This document shows positions 8,280 to 14,348 of a stretch of DNA of 26,082 nucleotides, in pieces. The stretch spans positions 1 through 26,082 of the forward strand of contig JBMFXC010000035.1 of assembly GCA_049964655.1 (NCBI GenBank), read 5' to 3'. The notes under the pieces are model-generated. The model ran no database searches, was not told where the DNA came from, and worked only from the letters and a program-made list of their open reading frames with translations. The position numbers and the translations under genes were made by a program. The stretch comes from JAJZJT01 sp049964655. Its GTDB lineage: Bacteria > Actinomycetota > Acidimicrobiia > Acidimicrobiales > RAAP-2. Positions within the stretch are counted from its first letter, which is position 1. Each line of letters opens with the position of its first letter.

Positions 8280-8606
8280 ATGAGCCAGACGATCACGACC
8301 CTCAGCGACGCTAGCTTTGACGAGCATGTCAAGGCGTCCGATGTCCCGGTCTTGGTGGACTTCTGGGCGGAGTGGTGCGGCCCGTGCAAGATGATCGCCC
8401 CCATCCTCGAGGAGATCGCCGAGGAGCAGGCGGGCAAGTTACAGGTGGCGAAGCTCAACATCGACGACAACCTCGACATCACGCGCCGGTTCGAGGTCAT
8501 GAGCATCCCCACGCTCATCCTCTTCAAGGAAGGCGAGCCCGTGGCCCGGTTGGTCGGTGCCAAGGGAAAGAGCCATCTCCTCCAGGAGCTCGCCCCGCAC
8601 CTGTGA
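8280..8606 (+). CDS. trxA: Thioredoxin
   Basis: This 108-aa cytosolic dithiol oxidoreductase has the canonical active site WCGPC (residues 32-36), the FWAEWCGPCKMIAPILEE context, and cis-Pro77 in SIPTLI. The length is standard and there is no signal peptide. ATG at 8280 follows a good Shine-Dalgarno (AAAGGAG at 8264-8270). The 164-bp gap from trxB contains a small hairpin (GACGGC at 8239-8244 with GCCGTC at 8250-8255) and no recognisable -10, so trxA may be read through from trxB or have its own unseen promoter. The oxidised protein would be recycled by the adjacent TrxB. A CwlM-like gene follows after 54 bp on the same strand, probably in the same transcript. Confidence 0.97.
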   Translation: MSQTITTLSDASFDEHVKASDVPVLVDFWAEWCGPCKMIAPILEEIAEEQAGKLQVAKLNIDDNLDITRRFEVMSIPTLILFKEGEPVARLVGAKGKSHLLQELAPHL

Positions 8607-8660
8607 GCATCCCGGGCCTGCCTCGGCGCGGCCTGGGTGACCGGTGGGTGGGTACGGGAC

Positions 8661-9644
8661 GTGACTGACGACGTCCGCGTCATCCCGGGGACGTCGGGGC
8701 CGGCGGTGTGGGATGTCCAACGCCGGCTCAGCGCCCTCGGGTTCACCACTGCACCCGACGAGCCGGGGTGGTACGGAGACGGGACGCGGACGGCGATCGA
8801 GGCCTTCCAGCACCGCCGCGGGCTCCGCGTGGACGGGGAGTGCGGACCACAGACGTGGGCCGCCCTAGTGGAAGCGGGCTGGTCGCTCGGCGACCGCCTG
8901 CTCTATCGGCGGACGCCGATGCTACGCGGCGACGACGTCGCGGAGCTCCAGCAGCGGCTCAGCGCCCTCGGGTTCGACGCTGGACGGGTCGACGGCATCT
9001 TCGGGGACCTCACCCTGGCAGCCCTGGCCGAATTCCAGCGGAACGTCGGCGTGCCCGACGACGGCATCGCCGGCCGATCCACCATCACCGAGCTCCTGCG
9101 GTTCGGTAGCCGGCACGGATCGTCCGAGCTGGTCTCCGCGGTGCGCGACCGCGAGCTTTTGCGTCGGGCACCCCGTACGCTCAGCGGTCGACGTTTGGCC
9201 ATCGGCGAAGAGGGAGGCCTCGGGGCGGCCCTCGCCGGTCTCCAACGGATCCTGGTGCGCCAGCATGCCGACGTCATCGCCCTCCACGACCCCGACGAGT
9301 CCCGCCAGGCGGCCGAGGCCAACGCGGCGGACGCCGAGGTGTACCTCTGCCTCCGGCTCGATCCCAGCACCCAGCAGTGCACCAGCTCCTACTACGCCGG
9401 CTTCCGCTACACCTCGGCGGGCGGACGCCGGCTGGCCGAGCTCATCCAGGCAACGGTCCCGACCGCGCTGGCGATCTCCGACGGCGGCGCCCAAGGCATG
9501 TCCCTCCCGGTGCTGCGCGAGACCCGCATGCCCGCCGTGATCTGCGAGCTGGGACCCCCATCAGTGGTCGTCGAGCACGCCCCGTTGCTCGCCCAGGCCA
9601 TCGCCGACGCCCTGGCCGCCTGGGTACGGAGCTCGTGGGAGTAG
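8661..9644 (+). CDS. cwlM: CwlM-like protein: two peptidoglycan-binding repeats plus degenerate amidase domain
   Basis: This 327-aa protein has no signal peptide. Two PG_binding_1 repeats come first (about residues 5-70 and 80-145), each with a RLSALGF core, GxxGDxT and an AxxxFQ pattern. A C-terminal region with an Amidase_3-like fold follows. In active amidases the zinc is held by His in GHGG, a Glu, and His in SIHAN. Here the first motif reads GEEGG (182-186), no His is seen at the last one (LCLRLDP, R232), and the middle Glu is not apparent; only the late Glu (CELGP, E296) remains. Mycobacterial CwlM, at the same locus after trxC, is a cytoplasmic activator of MurA that also associates with MurJ, so a regulatory role is inferred. 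GTG at 8661 is chosen for its G-rich upstream sequence; GTG at 8637 (8 residues longer) is the alternative. Confidence 0.88.
   Translation: MTDDVRVIPGTSGPAVWDVQRRLSALGFTTAPDEPGWYGDGTRTAIEAFQHRRGLRVDGECGPQTWAALVEAGWSLGDRLLYRRTPMLRGDDVAELQQRLSALGFDAGRVDGIFGDLTLAALAEFQRNVGVPDDGIAGRSTITELLRFGSRHGSSELVSAVRDRELLRRAPRTLSGRRLAIGEEGGLGAALAGLQRILVRQHADVIALHDPDESRQAAEANAADAEVYLCLRLDPSTQQCTSSYYAGFRYTSAGGRRLAELIQATVPTALAISDGGAQGMSLPVLRETRMPAVICELGPPSVVVEHAPLLAQAIADALAAWVRSSWE
8724..8744 (+). repeat. 21-bp direct repeat, copy 1 (cwlM)
   Basis: These 21 bases are identical to 8955-8975 and encode RLSALGF in the first peptidoglycan-binding repeat. The identity persists although the rest of the two repeats has diverged. 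Confidence 0.85.
8955..8975 (+). repeat. 21-bp direct repeat, copy 2 (cwlM)
   Basis: Identical to 8724-8744; it encodes RLSALGF in the second peptidoglycan-binding repeat. Confidence 0.85.
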
Positions 9645-9701
9645 CCGGTCGCCCTGTCGGCACCTGGTCGCACGCTCGAGTCGAGGTCGATCCTGAGCAC
9701 T

Positions 9702-9730
9702 TTCCACAACCTCATGCACAGGTTGTGGAA
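9702..9730. terminator. Perfect 11-bp hairpin between convergent cwlM and parB, possible bidirectional terminator
   Basis: The arms TTCCACAACCT (9702-9712) and AGGTTGTGGAA (9720-9730) are perfectly complementary around a 7-nt loop. The hairpin lies 58 bp after the cwlM stop and 96 bp after the parB stop, where both transcripts must end. Neither strand has a U run after the stem, so it may be a Rho-independent-like stem or serve another purpose. The rest of 9645-9825 is relatively AT-rich and has no gene. Confidence 0.5.
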
Positions 9731-9825
9731 GAACGTCTACTGCCGGTTGAGGGAGGAAATCCCACGCTCCGTGAGACTTTATCGCTATTCAGGTCGGATA
9801 TCGCCGACGTTACTACTTAGCGTGG

Positions 9826-10791
9826 TTACTCTTCGGTTGGGGCGCCAAGCTCCTGTGGACCAACCATCAGCCTGTAGATCCTCTCGAGATCCTCGAGGGT
9901 CGCGAACTCGACCACCACACGACCCCGCCGCGAGGAGAGGTCGACGGTCACACGCGTGTTGAGGTGGGTCGAGAGCAGTTCTTCGAGCTCGAGGATTCCT
10001 GGGGGCGGCAGCTGCCGAGGTGCCCGTCCTGTGGTCCCCAGGGCACGGGCGGCCTCGTCGCCAACCGATCCCCCGGCCGCTCCCTCGTCCTCTGCTCCCT
10101 CGGCGTCTGCTCCCTGGGCCACCCAGGCTCGTACTCGCTCCTCGACCTCCCGTACCGACAGGTCGTCGACGACGGCTTGCTTCGCCAACGCTTCCTGGTA
10201 GGACCGATCCGGTGTGCCGAGGATGGCTCGGGCGTGACCGGCGGTGAGCTGCCCGTCGGCCAGCATGCGTTGTACGGTCGCCGGCAACTGGAGGAGCCGG
10301 AGGGTGTTCGAGACCGTCGCTCGGCTCTTGCCGACCCGGGTTGCCACCTGCTCGTGGGTGTACCCGAACTCCTCGATGAGTTGCTGGTATGCCGCTGCTT
10401 CCTCCAGCGCGTTCAGATCCTCTCGATGAAGGTTCTCGACCAACGCTCGCTCGAGGCTGTCCACATCTGAACTGGACTGGACAAGGACAGGAATGGTCTG
10501 GAGCCCAGCCCGCCGCGCCGCACGCCAGCGGCGCTCACCGGCGATGAGCTCGTACTCGTCCGGACGACTGGGGTCCGGAAGTCGAACCAGCACCGGCTGG
10601 AGCACCCCAAGCTCCTTGATCGACGCCGCCAGGGAGGCGAGGGACTCCTCCTCGAAGTGAGAACGTGGCTGGAGGGGGTTGGGGGAGATGCTGGCAATGG
10701 GGACTTCCCGCAACGCCGAGGTCCGCTCTCCCATCGCCTCGGTCGGGATGAGTGCTCCAAGGCCTCGTCCCAGTCCACTACGGCGTGCCAC
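9826..10791 (-). CDS. parB: Chromosome partitioning protein ParB
   Basis: This 321-aa CTP-dependent DNA clamp loads at parS sites and spreads to segregate the origin with ParA. The N-terminal ParA-interaction peptide is basic (MARRSGLGRGLGALIP). It is followed by the nucleotide-binding GERRWRAARRAG box (about residues 85-96), ENLHREDLN (119-127) and the parS-recognition helix-turn-helix in THEQVATRVGKSRATVSNTL (about 145-165). An acidic Ala/Gly linker leads to a C-terminal dimerisation domain. Two adjacent GTG codons (10794 and 10791) follow AAAGGAGG; I choose 10791 because its 6-nt spacing is better. The start overlaps the 3' end of parA by 14 nt, so the pair is translationally coupled. Targets are visible upstream at 12078 and 12551. 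Confidence 0.96.
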   Translation of the reverse strand: MARRSGLGRGLGALIPTEAMGERTSALREVPIASISPNPLQPRSHFEEESLASLAASIKELGVLQPVLVRLPDPSRPDEYELIAGERRWRAARRAGLQTIPVLVQSSSDVDSLERALVENLHREDLNALEEAAAYQQLIEEFGYTHEQVATRVGKSRATVSNTLRLLQLPATVQRMLADGQLTAGHARAILGTPDRSYQEALAKQAVVDDLSVREVEERVRAWVAQGADAEGAEDEGAAGGSVGDEAARALGTTGRAPRQLPPPGILELEELLSTHLNTRVTVDLSSRRGRVVVEFATLEDLERIYRLMVGPQELGAPTEE

Positions 10792-12001
10792 CACTGACCT
10801 CCTTTGCCAACTCCCGGTAGGCAATCGCTCCCCGCGATGTGGGGTCGAACGCTGTGATCGGTTGCCCGAACGACGGGGCCTCGGACAAACGGACGCTTCT
10901 CGGGATCACGTTCCGGCAGACCTTGTCACCGAAGTGCTGACGCACTTCGGCCGCCACCTGGTCAGCCAATTTCGTGCGCGCGTCGTACATGGTCAGCACG
11001 ATCGTCGACACTTCCAACCTGGGGTTGAGGTTCGATGCCACCAAGTGCACGTTGCGCGTCAGCTGGCTCAGGCCCTCGAGGGCGTAGTACTCGCACTGGA
11101 TCGGTACGAGCACTTCGTGGGCAGCGGCCAGGGCGTTGACGGTGATCAGCCCGAGTGACGGTGGACAGTCGATGAGGACGTACTCGAAGTCGTCGATCAC
11201 TGGTTCGAGCGCTCGCCGGAGCTTGAGCTCGCGACTGAAGGCGGGAACCAGTTCGATCTCCGCACCGGCAAGATCGATGGTCGCCGGTGCGACGAACAAG
11301 TTCTTGAGGCTGGTCGGTTCGATGCAGTCTTCGAGGGAGCTGTCGCGCATGATGACGTCGTACATCGACAACTCGAAATTCCGGGCATCGATGCCGAGCC
11401 CAGTCGTGGCGTTGCCCTGCGGGTCAAGGTCGATCACCAGGACCCGGTACCCCAGTTCGGCCAGTGCCGCGCCCAGGTTGACCGACGTGGTCGTCTTCCC
11501 GACCCCACCTTTCTGGTTGGCCACAGCAAGGATGCGGGGGAGTGGTCGCGGCGTCGCTGTTGACTGGGCCTCTTCGTCCGGACGGGTAGCAGTCGCCGAC
11601 GGTGCTCGGTCCTCGCTCGCCTCAGCCGTCGTCACCGGTTCTCCGACGCCACCGTGGTGTCCATCCGTTGCCAACGCCGGCACCGATCCTTCGGGCGGCC
11701 GTCCACCCACTGCCAGCGCCGGGGGGATCCCGTCACTCCCCGAACTTCCCTCGGATCGGTCAGACACCTCGACCACCACGTCCTGCTGGTGGGTCCGTTC
11801 AGGATCGCTGGTCACCTGGTTACCCCGTCCCTCTTCTGTCGGCTCCCGTGAGGCACCCCGAGCTCCCGGAACGGAGACAGTTGACGAACCGCTACCATCC
11901 GTGCGTTCCGGCACGTCCATGCCAGCCGTACCAGTTGCACCGTCAGTGCCGATCGATGGCGAACCGTGGACGTCTGCGTGTCCCTTCCGGCGACCGCGCA
12001 T
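10778..12001 (-). CDS. parA: Chromosome partitioning ATPase ParA with long disordered N-terminal extension
   Basis: This 407-aa Walker-type ATPase forms the DNA-bound gradient that moves ParB-parS complexes. The deviant Walker A is in ILAVANQKGGVGKTT (157-171), followed by VLVIDLDPQGNATTGLG and YVLIDCPPSLGLITVNAL. The core is full length. The first 152 residues or so are Ser/Thr/Gly/Glu/Pro-rich and match no domain I know. ATG at 12001 is well supported because AAGGAG lies 7 nt upstream and a TTGACC/TAAGGA promoter precedes it; the next in-frame ATG (11920) has no Shine-Dalgarno. parB follows with a 14-nt overlap. A parS site lies just upstream of the -35, so ParB could affect this promoter, which is inference. 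Confidence 0.95.
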   Translation of the reverse strand: MRGRRKGHADVHGSPSIGTDGATGTAGMDVPERTDGSGSSTVSVPGARGASREPTEEGRGNQVTSDPERTHQQDVVVEVSDRSEGSSGSDGIPPALAVGGRPPEGSVPALATDGHHGGVGEPVTTAEASEDRAPSATATRPDEEAQSTATPRPLPRILAVANQKGGVGKTTTSVNLGAALAELGYRVLVIDLDPQGNATTGLGIDARNFELSMYDVIMRDSSLEDCIEPTSLKNLFVAPATIDLAGAEIELVPAFSRELKLRRALEPVIDDFEYVLIDCPPSLGLITVNALAAAHEVLVPIQCEYYALEGLSQLTRNVHLVASNLNPRLEVSTIVLTMYDARTKLADQVAAEVRQHFGDKVCRNVIPRSVRLSEAPSFGQPITAFDPTSRGAIAYRELAKEVSGGTP

Positions 12002-12032
12002 GCACAACTCCTTCGAGTGCGGGAACGGGCTC

Positions 12033-12061
12033 ATCCTTACTGGCACGGCGACGCCGGTCAA
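12033..12061 (-). promoter_or_regulatory. Promoter of parA-parB
   Basis: On the minus strand TTGACC (12061-12056) is followed after 16 nt by TAAGGA (12039-12034), or after 17 nt by AAGGAT. This is the best sigma-70-type promoter in the window. It yields a short leader containing the AAGGAG site of parA. Confidence 0.6.
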
Positions 12062-12077
12062 GCACTCCGTGGGCGCA

Positions 12078-12093
12078 GTTTCACGTGAAACAG
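12078..12093. promoter_or_regulatory. parS centromere site 1
   Basis: AGTTTCACGTGAAACA matches 15 of 16 positions of the consensus TGTTTCACGTGAAACA and contains the perfect 14-bp palindromic core. It lies 16 bp upstream of the parA -35 element. Confidence 0.95.
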
Positions 12094-12340
12094 GAGGGTG
12101 CGGGGTGGATGGGTGCCACTGCTGCTTTTCGCCACCACCGGCTCACCGTGCAGCTCGACGTCCTACCAGAAGTTCCCTGGTCTGGCAGGACGGTACTCGT
12201 GCTCCTCTCCACCGTAGCGCAGGCTGCTGACCCTCCCACCCCTGCACTCCACTCGCTCCTCGACCGGCGAGGCAGGGCGCCGGCCGTTTGCTCCTCAGTC
12301 GAATCCGGAGCCGGTTTGGGCGCACCGCCCGAAGGTCCGT

Positions 12341-12378
12341 TCCACCGGTTCGGCACGGCTCCACCGGTTCGGCACGGC
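12341..12378 (+). repeat. Two tandem 19-bp repeat units, left of the gap
   Basis: The unit TCCACCGGTTCGGCACGGC occurs at 12341-12359 and 12360-12378 with no mismatch, and runs directly into the N block. The same pair recurs on the other side of the gap. Confidence 0.9.
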
Positions 12379-12478
12379 NNNNNNNNNNNNNNNNNNNNNN
12401 NNNNNNNNNNNNNNNNNNNNNNNNNNNNNNNNNNNNNNNNNNNNNNNNNNNNNNNNNNNNNNNNNNNNNNNNNNNNNN
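12379..12478. other. Assembly gap of 100 N
   Basis: There are exactly 100 undetermined bases, the usual placeholder for a gap of unknown size. The 55 bases before it (12324-12378) and after it (12479-12533) are identical, so the gap lies in a repeat or marks two contigs that overlap. Confidence 0.98.
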
Positions 12479-12495
12479 ACCGCCCGAAGGTCCGT

Positions 12496-12533
12496 TCCAC
12501 CGGTTCGGCACGGCTCCACCGGTTCGGCACGGC
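12496..12533 (+). repeat. Two tandem 19-bp repeat units, right of the gap
   Basis: The same 19-bp unit occurs at 12496-12514 and 12515-12533, identical to the left-hand copies. Confidence 0.9.
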
Positions 12534-12550
12534 CAAGCACCATGCTTCGA

Positions 12551-12566
12551 CGTTCCACGTGAAACC
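12551..12566. promoter_or_regulatory. parS centromere site 2
   Basis: CGTTCCACGTGAAACC contains the parS core with one change (GTTCCACGTGAAAC against GTTTCACGTGAAAC). It lies about 470 bp from site 1 in the printed sequence, on the other side of the gapped repeat. Confidence 0.85.
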
Positions 12567-12657
12567 ACACCTGCGGCCAGTTCAGTACTGAGTCGGCGCT
12601 CCGCTCCCAACCGTGACCAGCCGGTGCGGCGCGTCCGGTCGAGCTGTCGGTGGTAGT

Positions 12658-13344
12658 TCAGAACAGCGGGCGTTTGGCTGGTACGCCCGTCCGCCTTGGG
12701 TACCGCTCCGGGCACATCATCGTCTGCTCGAGCACCTCGTACCCAAACCGGTCGGCCACCCGGAACGCCCCCCGTGGCTCGAGGCCCAGTTCAGCGCACT
12801 GTTCCGTTGGCCATCGTGCCTGGTCCCCTTCAGAAGGTGGCTCCGAGACCACCAACAACCCGTTGCTTCGAAGCAGCGGTGCGGCACACTCGGCCGTCAC
12901 ACCAGGCCGGCCGAATGACCGAGCGGTGACCACGTCGAACGTCTCTCGCCACCGGTCATCCCGTCCGACCTCCTCGGCCCGTCGCTGCAGGACGGTCACC
13001 CGATCGGTCCATTCCCTCGCTTGGACGACCTCGTGGAGAAACTCGGCCCGTCGCTGTTGGGATTCGATCAAGACGAACTGGGTGGTCAGCCACCACTCGG
13101 CCAACACCAACGCCGGCAGTCCGCCACCCGAGCCCAGGTCGGCAACGAGTCCTGGGGGTCCTCCCGTCAGGTGCTCGACGACAGCGGCGAACCCGGCAGC
13201 ATGGGCCAGATGGTCGTCAAGCGACGCCTCTCCGATGAAACCGGCGTGCCGGCTCGCCATCAAAGTGGCATGCAGCTCCTCTGAGGCCTGCCAGCCGGGG
13301 ATGCTGGCGACGACACCCGTCACACCAGGGGAGCCGGCCACCAC
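12658..13344 (-). CDS. rsmG: 16S rRNA (guanine527-N7)-methyltransferase RsmG
   Basis: This 228-aa cytoplasmic enzyme would methylate N7 of G527 in 16S rRNA using S-adenosylmethionine. The SAM-binding motif I is VADLGSGGGLPALVLA (about residues 67-82), followed by FVLIESQQRRAEFLHEVV (motif II) and later FDVVTARSFG, typical of GidB/RsmG. The N-terminal part (GFIGEASLDDHLAHA) is more divergent from familiar RsmG proteins, but the length and the position between jag and parA are standard for actinobacteria. The start is taken as GTG at 13344, 5 nt after the jag stop; a second GTG follows immediately and no strong Shine-Dalgarno is seen. This is the last gene of the rpmH-rsmG run, before the 656-bp non-coding stretch. 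Confidence 0.93.
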   Translation of the reverse strand: MVAGSPGVTGVVASIPGWQASEELHATLMASRHAGFIGEASLDDHLAHAAGFAAVVEHLTGGPPGLVADLGSGGGLPALVLAEWWLTTQFVLIESQQRRAEFLHEVVQAREWTDRVTVLQRRAEEVGRDDRWRETFDVVTARSFGRPGVTAECAAPLLRSNGLLVVSEPPSEGDQARWPTEQCAELGLEPRGAFRVADRFGYEVLEQTMMCPERYPRRTGVPAKRPLF

Positions 13345-13349
13345 CCAGG

Positions 13350-14345
13350 TCAGCGCACCGGTTCGATGACGATGTACCGGCGGGGCTCGACGCCCTCGGA
13401 ACGCGTCCGCGCCCCAGAGAGGCTGTTGACCGTATCGTGGACCACTTTTCGGTCGGCCGCACCCATCGGCTCGAGGGCTCGCTCCTCACCGGAGGCAACC
13501 ACTTCTTCCACGATGCCGGCGGTGAACCGCTGGAGTGCCGCCGTCCGCTTCTCGCGGTACCCGGCGATGTCCACCAACACACGATCGGTCCGGGCCTCAG
13601 ACTGCCGCTGCACGAAGGTGCGGGTGAGATCCTGCACGGCCGCCAGTGTGGCTCCCCGTGGGCCAACCAACAGCCCGAGGTTCTCGCCGTGGGCCCGGAC
13701 TTCGACCGTCTCGGCGTCGCGCTGTTGGACGTCGAAGGTCGCTTCGTAGCCGAAGGCGTCGAACAGACCCGACAAGAACGTTCTGGCTGCCTCACCCTGT
13801 TCCTCGAGGGTCAACGATGCTTCTGTCATCTCTCCACCCTTCCGTGGTCCTCCATCGTCAACGACACCGTCGATTACGGCCGACCGCTCCTCACCCGACG
13901 GCACTGGCGGGCGACCCGACCGTTGGCCGCCCGATCGGCTACCCGCCGATCGAGACCGACCACTCCTCGAAGCTCCACTCGACGAGGGTGTCCCAACCGT
14001 GGTGTCGCCCCCCGCAGTTCCAGCTTCCGACCCTCTCGGCGTGTCACCTGGCGTCCGCTCCCGTGCACGCTGTCCGTCACTACCCCCCCCACCCGGTCGC
14101 CGCTCGCCGCCTCGTTGACGCGCACCACTACGACCTCGGCGCTGACGTGCACCCCGCTTTGGAGGGGGAGCGGTCGGACGGACCCGACCCTGTACCCGAG
14201 CGACGCCACGCATGCGACCGAACAGCCCTGGCTTTGGCTCGCTCAGCACCACGAACTCCGCGTCGTCCTCGGCCACCCCCAGCACGTCCAGCACCGCCTC
14301 CTTCGCCTCCGCTAGGGAGCGTCCACTCGCTTCGACCCACTCCAC
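13350..14345 (-). CDS. jag: Jag (KhpB/EloR-type) KH-R3H RNA-binding protein
   Basis: This 331-aa protein has three parts. A Jag-N domain covers residues 1-55 (EWVEASGRSLAEAKEAVLDV, then EPKPGLFGRMRG). A long basic Arg/Gly/Ser linker of about 115 residues follows. The C-terminal half carries a KH domain with the RNA-binding GPRG loop (228-231) and an R3H domain with R299-x3-H303 (RKVVH) and a VEPRRYIVIEP end. Family members bind RNA and influence envelope synthesis in other bacteria; here the evidence is the domain set and the invariant position after yidC. The start is GTG at 14345, 3 nt after the yidC stop. The linker is longer than in many homologues and probably disordered. Confidence 0.94.
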   Translation of the reverse strand: MEWVEASGRSLAEAKEAVLDVLGVAEDDAEFVVLSEPKPGLFGRMRGVARVQGRVRPTAPPPKRGARQRRGRSGARQRGGERRPGGGGSDGQRARERTPGDTPRGSEAGTAGGDTTVGTPSSSGASRSGRSRSAGSRSGGQRSGRPPVPSGEERSAVIDGVVDDGGPRKGGEMTEASLTLEEQGEAARTFLSGLFDAFGYEATFDVQQRDAETVEVRAHGENLGLLVGPRGATLAAVQDLTRTFVQRQSEARTDRVLVDIAGYREKRTAALQRFTAGIVEEVVASGEERALEPMGAADRKVVHDTVNSLSGARTRSEGVEPRRYIVIEPVR

Positions 14346-14348
14346 TCG

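Larger units (their letters stand above)
12094..12657. other. Non-coding parA-rsmG intergenic region
   Basis: This stretch holds no recognisable gene. From left to right it contains an imperfect 11-bp hairpin (12160-12170 with 12181-12191, one mismatch, 10-nt loop), a tandem 19-bp repeat interrupted by the assembly gap, the second parS site, and a 10-bp palindrome TCAGTACTGA (12582-12591) 67 bp from the rsmG stop. Open frames that cross it are low-complexity and run through the N block. It is probably part of the origin-proximal centromere. Confidence 0.7.

Noticed and set aside
12160..12191. Hairpin in the parA-rsmG gap considered as a riboswitch or small RNA
   Set aside because: It is a single imperfect 11-bp stem with no promoter, no U run and no known riboswitch core. 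It is recorded only as part of the intergenic description.
11136..12230. 364-codon plus-strand frame antisense to parA
   Set aside because: It mirrors parA codons and continues over parS. It has no motif or ribosome-binding site.
12081..12536. Minus-strand open frame of 151 codons beside parA
   Set aside because: It runs through the 100-N block and the 19-bp repeats, has no recognisable domain, and no start signal was found.
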